DNA from: Sclerodactyla briareus
Taxonomy: Eukaryota > Echinodermata > Holothuroidea > Dendrochirotida > Sclerodactylidae
Reading direction: 5' to 3'
Assembly (NCBI GenBank): GCA_026419785.1
Contig: JAODTK010004532.1
Location: 369,501 to 433,500 of the forward strand
Length of the DNA: 64,000 bases
Shown piece after piece: positions 22,000 to 34,124 of the stretch; the first letter of the stretch is position 1; every line of letters begins with the position of its first letter. Below the pieces are notes generated by a model. It ran no database searches, was not told the DNA's origin, and saw only the letters and a program-made list of their open reading frames with translations. The translations under genes and the position numbers were made by a program.

Positions 22000-24395
22000 T
22001 TGATGATATTTCAAGAATGGTATAAAACAGGTTTCGGGACATAGGGGGGGATAGGTTTTGCTTACAGCTATGTCAAATCAATGAAAATTTTGAGTAGGGC
22101 CCTATATTTTTATTAGGCCTGGAAAAAAAAATGTGTTGGTAGTCCTGCCACACCCCCCCCCACCCCCCCAAAAAAGTTTTTGGTGGCTCTTTTTTTACCC
22201 AGCCTTCTCATCATGATTTTCAAACAGTGGAACAAACATGTGTAGCTATTTACTCTGGTGGTGCACTAGGTTACTGTTACCAATCTAAAAAACATTGAAC
22301 TCCTACATTACCTTGGTGAAACTCTTAAAACTAACAGACACGGGGGTCTCTAACCTCTTCAATGCCATAGGCAACATTTTTCAACATCCTCTGCACTGTG
22401 TTTAGACCTGCGAGAAGCCCTAACAGGCTACACTGTGCCAATATGACATATAGAATTGCAGGAAATTCTAATAATTGTTTGGTTGATGATGACACCCCCA
22501 CTAGATTATGGCCCATCTCTAAGTTGGATAGATCCCAATAGGTAATCTTCTGACGTATTCATATATAACAGGACAGGTTTACATTTGAGAGATTTTACAT
22601 TTTTTTGGTTGACAGTGAAACAACAGCTAAAAACAACAGCTAAATATGAGACGTAAATGTAAAAATGTGCTAAATACTGTGAAATACTTTGTTCGAAAAA
22701 ATATAACCCTGTGATGACGTTGCTTGAATGTGTCAGCAAACCAATATTTTTGTGTGTCTTTACAGCATAATAAAAATACCATATTTGGCCGGGATAAAAT
22801 AATGTGAGTGAATATACAATGCATCTGTGTTATTATGTATGAACATTAAAATTGTTTGCTGCTAAGGCAATGAGGAAGAATGTGATCATACAAACAAAAA
22901 ATCTTAATATAATATACTCACACCGTTCTTGTATAGCACAAAAAACAGTAAAAAACCCGTCTATGCGCTGAGAAAAAATTAGAAAAACAAAACAACACAT
23001 AAAACTGATGGAAGTAATGTACAAATTTGATTCCTGCGTATGCACCATGTAGAGGAAAGTTTTAGTTTGTTTCTTGAAGTGTTCTGTAGTGGGCGCATTT
23101 CAAATGTGAGTAGTTGTGGCATTCCAAAGAATGGGTGCCGAAACCGAGAAGGAGCGTTCTCCTAGGTTTTTGGTACGCGCACAATGGAGTTAGGCCTATT
23201 GAGGGGTCTCACATCCTGGAGCGAAATGAACGACGACATTCCTTTCCACTATCCTGCCACTTGGCAGTTTGTGAGCTTACCTCTGAACTTTGTTCAATAT
23301 CAATGAAAAAGGAACTCCATAAACCCCACATCAACACACCCACCACTCTCCAGGTGTTTGCATCGTTCTCAAACTTCAAAGGCTTTGCTTTTGCATAGTT
23401 TTGAGTGCACACAGTGTGTGTACTTTGTATTGGAAGAAGGGGTGGGGTTATTCTGTAATGGCTCCAGTTAAAATTTAACAGAATTATTTTTTCAATCCCA
23501 CCGAACAGGTTTCAAGAATAGAACATGATATGTCAGACTTGTGCAAAATATGAACTACCCTCAATGTCAAGGACTTGGTCTCATACGGTGAGGACCTCAA
23601 AGGCGGATTGGTTGGACTCAACTCCAACACGTAGCTACCACAATGCGCCCCATAATGAAATCAATCTTGCCCATTGCCTAGGGCTAGGCTACACCTATGT
23701 GGTCTGTGCCCAGCCTCTGTTCATTAGATATTGTCATGTTGTCAGCCAGTCACAATCACATATAGCACACCCTGCCCCTAGAATGCATGGTTCCTGCCCT
23801 GCCTTTGACATGGAATCAAACGATGGGTACGCCGTACGTATCTAGGCTAGGACTAGCCAATGTGCGGGACTCATTTCATGGAACATTTGTGTTAGCCGTT
23901 TAATTGAACAATCCAGAAAATTTATGATAATTCACTCAGTTGTGGGTCGCCACCATTGGTATTTCACTTTCACCTAAAAATTGAATTGCAGTAAATTCTT
24001 AATTGCAATCCAATTCTTTCTAATTCAAATGAGGTTGTTTCCGAACAAGGACGGCCTACCGTATAATAAACAGGTAAAGGCCAGGCCTCCTGGAATTCAT
24101 ATTGAGCCAAAAACAAAATAATTGCTTGATGTCGAGTTGGAAAATCATATTTCAATCAGAATTCCTCCAATTTTTTTTGTGGAGTAGAATAACAAAAACA
24201 AAATAACAGGACTTGGTGGCGATACACCCACAAATGAGGGAATATTCGTGAATTTTCTGGCTTGCTCCATTGGCCATGCATACCCCTACAAAGAAATGAG
24301 TTTTCGCACTGTTGCCTATACGCAGCGACGTAACTAACGATAGGCCAGTTGTGTGGGCTAGTAGGGTATGAAACACTCTTCTTGTAACCTTTTTT
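22000..24395. other. no firm gene; poly-C tract and AT-rich sequence
   Basis: A C tract at about 22148-22172 sits in GGAAAAAAAAATG-type low complexity. The stretch 22600-23050 is AT-rich. A strong GTAAGC donor on the minus strand at about 23272 follows an open stretch (KPLKFENDANTWRVVGVL), but no acceptor partner was found. It could belong to the minus-strand gene at 20.3-21.9 kb. Confidence 0.25.
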
Positions 24396-24402
24396 TCCAT
24401 CA

Positions 24403-24687
24403 TCAAATACGCGTTAGACGTGAAATCGAGCCAAATCTTTCAATATCCGTCAGATGATATCTTCTTCCATGGCGACTATCACTGTTTCCGACTTCTGACT
24501 TTTCTCCTCCGCGAATTACTGCTGCGATGAGCGTGTGCTGCAAAGCCGGGTGCAATAAAGTATTAATATCCTCCGTGCTCGCTACTGCGACTACATGTGG
24601 AAGCTCAGGACCTATTGGCAAGTTGGCGAACACACAAGTACAAGAATACATATTGCCATCATCAAAAAGTGCCCCAATACTACACAC
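24403..24687 (-). other. open frame, possible 5' exon of the minus-strand gene
   Basis: The minus strand is open for about 94 codons, including PIGPELPHVVAVASTEDI and NTLLHPALQHTLIAAVIRGG. Inside it, in another frame, GTCGCCATGGAAGAAGATAT is an excellent start context. This start soon meets a stop unless a one-base indel is assumed. It could be a first exon for the gene ending at 20322, or a chance frame. Confidence 0.2.
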
Positions 24688-24895
24688 GGAAGCTCATTAG
24701 AGCCTGCCACGTTACTGAATATTGGTCTCGCCCCCTAAGTGCTACTTCTTGGACATATCTGTTTTCCTTTAATCTATTTGAGATTGTCGAAGACATCGTA
24801 TTGAAGAGAGCGTCCCGATCACTTGTTCTAGGACAAAAAACTGATTTGATTGTAGAGTCTTTATTCGTTTATTTTAGTGAGTGAGTCTTGGTGGT

Positions 24896-27800
24896 TATAC
24901 TCGATTGACGGGCAAGCCAGTTATGGTAAGATTTCCAATGGTTAAATCCAAGAATTTAAGCTGATTCAAGACACACACGTTCCTGCTTTTTAAACTTCCA
25001 ACAGTGCCATTGGATCAAAGAAAAGTCGATCCACTGTCTGCGGAAATCATTTACGCACCTTTTTCCCATTTTCCAACCGCAACTGGATTAATAATCATCC
25101 AATAGGTTAGTTGGTATTGGTACTCTGCAGGTAAAGTGCGGGATAAGTGCGTCACGGGATCAACAGATAGTCAACGCCTTCCTCAGACTGATGGGGAAGT
25201 TGATGATGTCATAATCAACTGACGTTTCCTTCTTTCGATCTGCAGTCTGAGCGCGAACCGACATCTAATCCTCTTTTCATTAGCGCCCCCCACCCAGCGC
25301 CCCCCCCCCCCCCGCTACCGGTCGTCTGCTTGCATATGTTCGAACATCGTCGTCGCTCATTTGATTTGGCGTAATCAATCCAGTTTCGATTACTGGTCAA
25401 TTTTTCCGTACTGTCACTGAAAAGAACACTGACCCATACGGTCTCGTGTTATTCAAGAAATAAGGTCCAAAGGTCATGGCACATATATTTTCTTCAAAAT
25501 GACACAGATAGAGAGGGTATCGAAAAGTTGAACGGAAACCCCACAACCGAAAGCGATGATGTTTTATTAGGGATTCATATAGGGACGACATCCTGACCAA
25601 CTTAATTTAATTGCCAGTTCCTTCTTGTGATAGGTCATGTCTTTGACCCAACAATGGCCTAAACTGACCTTTAACTTTGTCAGGAACTATGTAGCCCACC
25701 TCCACCGAGTTTCTTCAAATCTGACAAAGTTGGAAAATCGCATGAATTATGCAAATCTGAGCTCAGATGACTTTGATTGAAATGACTTCCACATTTTTCG
25801 TTAAAACCGACTGACTTGAAAATTTTTCCTGTGAATTATGCAATTATCGGCCCCCCAGCAACGCAAGTGATCCCACTTCCGACTCATCCGAGTCTCACCG
25901 GCGGAAATGTGTACCAGTTTTCAGATCTATCTGATAACCGTTAAAGAGTTAATTGCGCTACCGGCTATAGAGTTTCCGGTGGCGGCGGAGCCTGGGAACG
26001 CGGCGGCGGAGTGCGTCGGCTAGGTGGCCTAGCTAGATTTCTTCAGTATGGGCGCTGGGAGGCTAAATCATGTACGGCTGACGCCATGATGGTGTGATAA
26101 TGGTGGCATATAGTCCTGAGTAAATCCAGGATATAGTACCCTAAACATAACAGTCTGCTTTGGGAATCATTTGGCGTTCCACCTTCATGGTCTGAGTGAC
26201 TTCGGTACATTTGGGCATTTTGCATGGTTGTCTTTGATGCAGTCTGCTGAATTGGCGACATAGCAACCCAAACCAATGACCGCGCAGAAGGAGGACAATT
26301 CTGGGGGTGGGAGGGTCAAGGGGCTACTGGCATATCAAGATCCACTTCATCGGATCGTTCAATGTCGAATCACTTGTTCAGCTTAAACGTATATGCTGGG
26401 AGCTCCGCCTAGTCATTGCCGGTGTAGTGCGTTCTTTAAACTTCCCAGGATTCTCGTCTTTGCCTCTTTCCGGCTTTCTCAAATTGCGCGACAATCATCC
26501 TTTTCTGTGATGGTTGCCGAGAATATTCCAAACGTCCTTTTCAGTGGCGTCGTCGTAGCCAGGATTTTGTGGCGGTTGGGACATAGGGAGATTAATTTTG
26601 TATGGCTGCCGGGACGATTATCTGAGCCGGGAGCGCACCCTGCATGGTTAGCGTGGATCCTACAAGTAAATGTTGAGCCTGATAGACCCCGAGTCAGAAA
26701 TGGGACTCCTGGCATTCGAGGCTGTTAGAACCATGTCATGTTGGTCCGATCATTATGTTCCGAAATTTCGATTCAGAGGAAATTTTTCTCATTATTTTCC
26801 TCATATCGTCATTTGCCCGTCGAAAACTCATTCCTGGGTACTGCCTATATATCTAATGGCAGTATGGGAAGAATATTGCCGTCTTGGCATAATTTTTTGT
26901 ATAATCACAGGCCTATGCGGACCAGCCAACCCCCTCCCGAATATTGGAAGCTTTGCCAGTTTTGCACTCAGTTGATGTGTGAAACGGGAGCAAGCGCGCG
27001 AAGCGAGCAAACAATTCAGCCTGGAAGTGGTTGGAACTCTGAGGTCTTCGGGCGGAAACATGTAAAAATGTTGACGATTTCGTTGTTTTCCCTATTCAAT
27101 TAGTCCAGTTTGGCCGCCCTTTCGTTAGTCGAAAAATTTTGCTCGACCCCAATCTCTATGAGGTTCGTATGATAAACCAGGGAGTGCGGTGAAGTCCGGT
27201 GGACGGTCAGGCGCTCGTACTTCGAGATATTTGTCTTGGGGGGGGGGGGGGGTTGAAGTCGACGAAACCCAAGGGAAGTGCGCCCTCATTATGGCCTCAC
27301 ACTCCCTATTGGCAATAAGTATAATTATGGGACCCTAGACACATGCTGCTGAAAATATGCTAATATAAACAACGGCAAAAACCTCTACTGAAATTAAAAA
27401 AAAATAAGTTTTTGTGATTGAAAAATGATTTATCACTTCGGTCATGGGGGGGGGGGGGGGGTTCTGACCCCCAAACCCCGTGGTTCGCCACTGGTAACGG
27501 TTACGTACAAGTCAAATCACTCCCCCAACAAGTTGTGATCTACGCGTCTGCCTATATATTGACACATACCGAATTTTAGGCAATTCCATCTATTGTTCAG
27601 TGATTACTTAGGAGGACGCCGCGGACAGAAACAGACACCATATTCGCCCGTGGCGCGAGATTTTCATAATAGTGACTGATGTGAATATGTCGAAATTACC
27701 CTGTCCGAGTTCACATGTGCAACATGACTCATATTGGAAGAGGATAGAGGAGTCTCCATACCATAAAAACACTCAAATTCTGGGGGGGGGGGGGGGCACA

Positions 27801-28320
27801 CAAGGGTGGACGGGCGACCCCCGAATTCCATCGTGAGACTGCGATTGTGTGCCTATATGACTGCATGGGGAAGTAGTAGTATTATATCAACGGTGGGGAA
27901 GTCTGCGATTGGGTGCCCTAACTGTCGTCTTCTAGCCCTATGAATAGTCGGCAAGTGAAATCGTTTGAAGTTCGAAAATACTGCCGGGGGCGTTCCGGGA
28001 GGGGAGGTTAGGCCTACGCCCAGAGCTGATCGCCGTCTTGGATAGGTCTAAGTTTGAAGAAGTTCTGCCTCTCCAGAGGGCGCTGAGATGTCCAATGTGC
28101 TATATGTGAACGATTGTCAGCCTATAGTTCGAACGATAGTTCCGTTTTTGCCGCTCATTTACGAGCGATGTTGAAATCACTGTATTGTAGTCGTTTGGTG
28201 CGATGGTTACATTTCTGTAGCTTTGACGCAGTCTTGCTTCAATAAAATTTGTCAAAGGAATGTTATGTTATAATAGGAACGTTCTCTGGTTGACGGTGCA
28301 AAAATTATAGCAACGGATGA
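24896..28320. other. no gene recognised; G/C tracts and repeat fragments
   Basis: Visible items are a C tract near 25300, an antisense fragment of the ~115-bp repeat at about 25690-25830, a GGCGGCGGAG-rich patch at 25980-26030, and a GCGTCGTCGTAGCCAGGATT block at about 26546. An AGCGCGCGAAGCGAGC patch lies near 26993, and G tracts at about 27238, 27446 and 27781. Frames across 26393-27103 show no recognisable protein. Confidence 0.3.
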
Positions 28321-28322
28321 CA

Positions 28323-28332
28323 GCGCATGCGC
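28323..28332. promoter_or_regulatory. NRF-1-type palindrome GCGCATGCGC
   Basis: This perfect palindrome lies 45 bases before the ATG at 28378. NRF-1 sites of this form are common in CpG-type promoters of housekeeping genes. It supports, but does not prove, a transcription start here. Confidence 0.4.
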
Positions 28333-28377
28333 AATTGTAGTTTGGTAATATTTTAATTCTAGTCAGGTAACGTCAGA

Positions 28378-28488
28378 ATGGAGGGACGGACAGCTCCGAA
28401 CAGCTTCAATCGAAATTTGACCAGTGTATTGTCGGAGAGGAAAGACGTTGATATAGAACAACTCGGCTGCAACAGTTTGTCTCTGTGA
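28378..28488 (+). CDS. candidate short first exon, unrecognised
   Basis: GTCAGAATGGAGGGACGG is a fair start context. The frame reads MEGRTAPNSFNRNLTSVL, then SERKDVDIEQLGCNSLSL, then stop. Possible donors lie near the end (AACA|GTTTGT). The composition is gene-like and the NRF-1 palindrome is just upstream. No second exon could be matched, and the retrotransposon begins shortly downstream on the other strand. Confidence 0.25.
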   Translation: MEGRTAPNSFNRNLTSVLSERKDVDIEQLGCNSLSL

Positions 28489-28929
28489 TTCTTACGAAGG
28501 GAACACCGGATAAAATGTAATTTTATTTTGATTATATGTAGCAGTCCATTGCCCAAACGAATCGAAATGACTTCTGATCATTTATGATGGTTCGCGCAAT
28601 CACAATTAGAGGTGGTCCCACAAAATAACCCCCAATATAGCCTTGATCAGTCCGAAATACAGGAGAATGATTCGTTTAGACGTCAATGAGAGACATGCAG
28701 AGACGAGCTCGCTTCAACACCACAGCCATTGCCAGGGCCAAGTGCGACCAGTGCTTTCGTAAGAATGTGTCGCCTAGATGTTTTGACTTGTGTAAGAAAC
28801 GCTACAGGGGAACGTAATCATGAGATCTGCTCCATTCAATCAAAGCAACTGTTTTTTTCAAATACAAATAGGCTATTATTTATAAAAATAATAGAATTTA
28901 CGTGCCTTTGCCTGCCGTCTTCTAGTTAG

Positions 28930-31900
28930 TGTAGTAGAGGTTTGAGTCTCGTCTATCCGACATGCTCACTGATCAACATCCGCCACGTATCACGATCTTA
29001 TGCAAGGTTATTGCTTCCTCGAAAACTGTTAATGTTGATTTGTCCCTGCTTGCGATTGATTTTCCGAGCAAAAGTAGCACAGGTCTCCCAATTCTGGCTT
29101 AGTAGTATGTTATCAATGCTTCTTCTCAGAGCGATCTTCGCTGGAGCTTTTCTTGGAGTCTCGCACCGTGACCAAAAAAATCTCAAACGTCTGTATGTGC
29201 TACAACGGAAAGACCAAGGGATTTATGGTCCACATTCTAGAGTTAGTCGTTTGATCCAATTGTTATTGTCCATCTTGTGTTGAGAACATTGCGGGGAAGT
29301 CTTCTTTGGAAAGTGTGCAATTTTGTGTTCAAGATTATTCGTTGTACCCCACAGTTCACAATTATACAGAAAAATACTCTGTATAGGCATCGAAAATCGG
29401 AGTTTGATGCTTGTACTGATAGTTGACTCTTGAAAATTGTTGATAGATTGTTGAACGCATGTTGGTTATACCAATTCTTGATGTTGAGTCTCTTCCGTTC
29501 CTAAACAAAATTCCTACATATTACAATTTCTTCCAAGTTCATTGCCATTTCTTGTGTGAGAATTTCTCGTTTCGGCCTGTTTATTTTTTTTAGATTTCTT
29601 CTTGTCAGTTCTCAGTCACTCGCTCTTCTGTTGTCTGTATATATGTTCTCCAATCGATGCCCAAGAGATATCATCAGCGTATGTTGGTCCACGGTGTGAA
29701 AAAGTGTCGGTATTACTATTGCGCTGTAGTCAGATCAACTAACTGAGATTGGTTGGTAACTGCATCAATGTCATCTTCATCCGATTTCAAGAGTTGGCCA
29801 GGTATGGATAAAGAAATAATGCACTCGCACTGTCACCCGGGGGGACCCGAGGTTCGGGCTGAAAGGATTTCTAGTTGCGTCTAATTCGACGTTGTATGAA
29901 ACATTGTTCAGTAATAGTGAAATGAGATAGAGTTCGTCGGCTCCTCGAGGATCTGTGCCCAAATCATTTATTTATGTGCCTTTTAATGGTTATCGAACGC
30001 CCTGCCATGTCAAGCTAGAAGGTTGTGTGTTATATCCTATGAGTACGCTTTTTGTTCAGCTAAAATTTTGACGCGAAGCACGAGCTCTGAAGTGCATCTA
30101 CCTGAGGTATAGGCTTTTTGGGTGACGGAGTATATGTTCATCATGCGGCGGGAGGATTCTCATTGTAATACAAATTGACGAGATTTCCTAAGGGTTGAAG
30201 TAAGAGCACAGGTCTTAATTTATGGTGGGCCTTTAAGTTGTTCCTGGTTTTTTGAATTGGTGTTAAGTTTCTTTGTTCAATTTCTATTGGTATTTCTCGG
30301 TTTCGGCATATGGTTATTCAAGTATATCAGCTATGTATTAATGGGTGTGCAGGGGGCATATTTGAGTTGTTCAGCTGTGATTTGGTCACAACATGGGGAT
30401 TTATTATTCTTTAACGATGCAACCGCTCGTTAATTTCATCTTTCATTCCAAGTGGTTTGCTTAGTTGTCCTGGGAGCAAGTTGGTTTTGGTTTGGGTTGT
30501 TACAGTTGAACGTGTTTTCAAAATGTTGGCTGATTTCTGTAATTTTGGACATCTGTATATCCAACGAATTTTGTTGCATCATCAATTCTAATGAAATTGG
30601 ATTTCTTACTTTTTTGTTGCACGACTTTTATTGCTTAAAGAAGCGTGAGGAGTCATCCTACTATTTTAAATTTCAGTAATTTCGTCCAATTAGTTTTTGT
30701 TAATGTGCTGCTTTGAATATTGAATGCTGTTTTTTGATTATTTTATTCCTTTTGTTTTAACCTCTCTTCTGATGAGTCTGTACAGTTGTCGATTTGAAGT
30801 CTGGTCTTTCTGTTTTTTGGATAAGTCTGCATCAGTATTATTGAAACGAACTTTTTCCTGTGGGTGGGTTATTTTTTCAAGCAGTTTCTCGGCAAATTGA
30901 TGAGAGTTTAGTCCAGTTTTAGCTGAGGGGACTCAGAAAATTTGCTTCATCAGAAGCCTTGTTACACTTTCATTGTAGTCATTTGGTTGATGTAGATGAC
31001 TTGAATTACTACTTCTAACACCTTATGACGGATAAATTTTCTTATCGTTGAGATGTGTTAGGGTGAAACTACGTATAATGATTTTGTGATCGGTGTTGAT
31101 ATGGAGGCCATTGTATGCTTCGAGCGTCGCGTGTGTATGTAAAAGATTTGAAGTTAATGGGGTTATTAGATTATAGTCAATTTGAATTCGATATGATTTT
31201 CTTGGTTATAGGTATGAAATTACTCGTATAAGTGTTGATATGCTCAAGTTGGTGCTTTGTAGAAAGTATTACATAAGTTGAGATTGTTTCGCACAATGAG
31301 ATCTGCTAACAATTCACCATTGTATGGTTTTCCTGTGGAGTTATATTTTCCGATGTGTTTTGGATGGAGGGGGTGAGGAGGAGCCGACTTTCGCGTTTAA
31401 AATCACCACATTTTGAATTCCTTTGTTTATTGTATTCACTAGGTTTTCTAGATTGTGATAGACATTGTCTGTCTTAAGGTTTTGTGAGTTAACACCCGAG
31501 GTTGGGCATATGCATTTAAAGTAAAGGGTGGACTTTAATTTGATAAGTTCTATAAAACTGTCAATAGAGCAAGGCGATCTGATATGGTTTTGAAAGTACA
31601 ATCAATTTCCTCTCTTACAAAAGAAACCTACTCCGGATTAGGAATACTTACAAGGCACATTTGAAAAAATATCGAATGGATGGGTCTGGACCTTGCACTG
31701 CTTAGTTATCTTGATGTCGTCTGGACCCTTAATTTTTGTCTCTTGGATGGCTGTGACATCGAGGTTGTATTATGTAGTGTATTTCCAGAGGTCTTCAAAA
31801 GTTCAGTTGTTTGTCTTTGGTTATTCCACGACAGTTTAGATGCCAAATTTTAAAAATTGTGTCCGTGTTCCGCATTCGATAAAACGATTTAGAAAACGAA
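28930..31900 (-). mobile_element. degenerate non-LTR retrotransposon (endonuclease and reverse transcriptase)
   Basis: Read on the minus strand from high to low coordinates, it has the order of a LINE ORF2. KIWHLNCRGITKDKQLN is at about 31850. The apurinic endonuclease motif DVTAIQETK is at about 31731-31761. NVVILNAKVG, from the GDFNAKVG box, is at about 31382-31415. AYTSGRCTSELVLRVKILAE is near 30090. GDSASAL and LANSLKSDED, from the GxPQGD-SxxLF box, are near 29800. The catalytic YADD sits in TYADDISWAS at 29670-29681. The C-terminal block has FQRRLPRNVLN, then RRLRFF and KAPAKIALRRSI, near 29115-29310. Stops and frameshifts break every segment, so it cannot make a full protein as assembled. 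No clade is assigned. The 3' end is probably near 28.7-28.9 kb. Confidence 0.85.
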
Positions 31901-32701
31901 CCAAAACAGATGAGAAAATACTCCCCTGGTTCCTATAATGTCTCTGTCGAGATATCGAATACAGAAAACAAGTTCTTGAGCTGTCAGACAATTCCGTTGC
32001 AATTATAAATAGTTCGGTGGATAAATAATATTGATCCAATCCGCAGACTATACAAACTACTGTTGGAGGCTTAGGATAGGTTCGTCGATATGACCGCTAA
32101 GTTGGATTTCAAAAAATGCGACCTCGACTGAAATCGTCGCGACGGAAATAGTAACGGAAATAGGTAATCCAAATTATTTTGAGTATCAAATCGTTGACAG
32201 GAGCAATAAACTTGGTATAGAGAGAACGCGATAGGAGATTCACACTAAAGTGAGTTTTTGAGCGAACAAAAAAAAAACAACAAATTTCCGAGGAAAGATG
32301 ATGCTGGCAACACGCCACTGTTGTCTTCCGACGGAGCAGTCCATTGCAGTCCAGTGCAGTCTCAATTGACAGTCTCAATGCAGGTAAGTCTCAATTGCAG
32401 TCTCAATTGCAGTATCAATTGCAGTCTCACGGCATTAATAGCATAGGGTAACCACAAAAAACAAACACGAACAGCCGCGTGACAGGATTCGCATCCTCTT
32501 TCAACTTATGTCCGTGGAAAATGCCACGGTCCTGAGGATTGTCTACAATCACTTTTCAACAATTTCTCCGCGAAAATAATACACTCACAGTTTTAGGAGA
32601 CAAAATCCAGTCCTTCGCACATCTCTACATCTCGAAACATTCGATCGATACGTTTCGATACAACTATTCACAATTTCACATATAACACATCGTGAACCGC
32701 C

Positions 32702-32775
32702 AAGGCGGTGTAGTGGTTAGTTAACACTATTTTGTCCGGATTCTCGCGGACCGGGTGCGATTTCCGTCGTGTACG
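32702..32775 (+). repeat. tRNA-like head of a SINE or tRNA pseudogene
   Basis: GGCGGTGTAGTGGTTAG resembles an A box, and GGACCGGGTGCGATTTCCG a B box (one mismatch in GGTTCGATTCC). The tRNA fold is incomplete, and the sequence runs on into non-tRNA text. It is more likely a SINE head than a working tRNA gene. Confidence 0.5.
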
Positions 32776-33394
32776 CAGTTCCGTTTTCCGTTTTTGAGGA
32801 CAGCCTAGTGAATGGGTTGTGTTGTTTTACGGGTTCTTAACTTATTTTACCCAGTTTCAATTTGGGTATGGTCGCATTATATACCCAATAGGTTTTCGGA
32901 GGGCAGTGTAGCTGCATGCCTTTTAGGCGGCAGATACAACAGCTTGTTTCAACATTTTTAGCCGCATTTTGCTTGCGCCAAAACATAGCCATGACCGACT
33001 CACATTCAGCCACTGGCCCGAGTAGGAACTTTGTGTACAGCAAATAAAATCTCGTTCAGAGCACAAAAACTATCTAGGGACATATGACAAAGCAGCACAA
33101 TTTCTGAAACGATGTGTGTGTTCGATGGCTTTAACACTATCTTTTCGACGGTCAGTTTAGATGCAAAAATGTTCTCCTACCCACGAACCGCCAAGAATAT
33201 GGATGACATCCGATTGACACGAATCTCTGGTGCCATGTCCACCCCCATGAAATCTCAGATGAGTCGAAATGGGCCCCAATACGGACATGTATGCTGCTCT
33301 TATTTGGAGGTTTCATGCGAAAATTGAATTAAGTCTGTTCGAGATGTAGACGAATATGGGGGGTAGGGTGTTTGTAACAATCGTCCCGAAAAAA

Positions 33395-33665
33395 ACATGG
33401 AGTCATTTCAAGGTCATCGGAGGTCAACTGGATAATTTATGCGGTTTAAAACTCGTCAGACGGAACGAAAAAACTGGTGGGGTTGGGTCAACTGGGTCCC
33501 GAAAAAGTTCATTCAAGGTCATCAGAGGTCAATTTGCATGATTTATGCGATTTCAAACTTTGTCGGATTGAAAGAAAACTAGGTGGATGTGAACTACATT
33601 GTTCCTGATCAAAGTGGAGGTCATTTTAAGGTCATCAGAGGCCAAAAATTTGAGTTTCAAATGCG
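33395..33665 (+). repeat. ~115-bp minisatellite with DR4 half sites
   Basis: Three diverged units carry AAGGTCATCGGAGGTCA (33409), AAGGTCATCAGAGGTCA (33513) and AAGGTCATCAGAGGCCA (33625). Each is followed by ATTTATGCGATTTCAAACT-like text. The paired AGGTCA half sites are spaced by four bases. It lies about 0.4 kb upstream of the ATAT1 start codon. Confidence 0.65.
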
Positions 33666-34037
33666 GGGAACGGACTGTATTTGATATCGGAAGGGTATCC
33701 ATGACCCACCCAAGGCTGGGGGATAAAATTAACTCAGGTTACTCCCTCAAAAAAAAAATCTAAATGAAAAAGGAAGCACCTACCATGCCCATTCATTCAT
33801 CGCGAGTATGAATGCCTTGCATTCTGGTGTTGTTGTTGGCTATGGCCGGTTCAATTTGACAAGTGAATTACTTGTACGCTTCCCGTAGTCGGTATGGCCC
33901 AAAGTTCCGGATCCTAACGAGATGACTAATCAATGTGACAGTTCGCCGGATCCGCCAGGTGATGCCAATGGAAACAACAATGGCACTCCTCCAGCCAAGT
34001 TTTAGAGTAAAATGTAGATTCCTACAACCGTATCAAA

Positions 34038-34124
34038 ATGGAGTTTGAATTCAACATTAATAATTTGTTACCGAACACAATATCATCATTTGAGAAACAT
34101 TTACAGATTACATCGACAGTGCGG
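34038..34124 (+). CDS. ATAT1: ATAT1 exon 1 (start)
   Basis: The context is ATCAAAATGG. The exon encodes 29 residues beginning MEFEFNINNLLPNTI and ending TSTVR, then the donor GTAAGA. The MEFxF start and the following amphipathic stretch are characteristic of ATAT1. It ends in phase 0, whereas exon 2 starts with one spare base. A small deletion at the exon 2 acceptor, or a missed base, is implied. Confidence 0.8.

Noticed and set aside
32702..32775. Functional tRNA gene
   Set aside because: The A and B boxes are recognisable, but the B box is mutated and no full cloverleaf can be formed.
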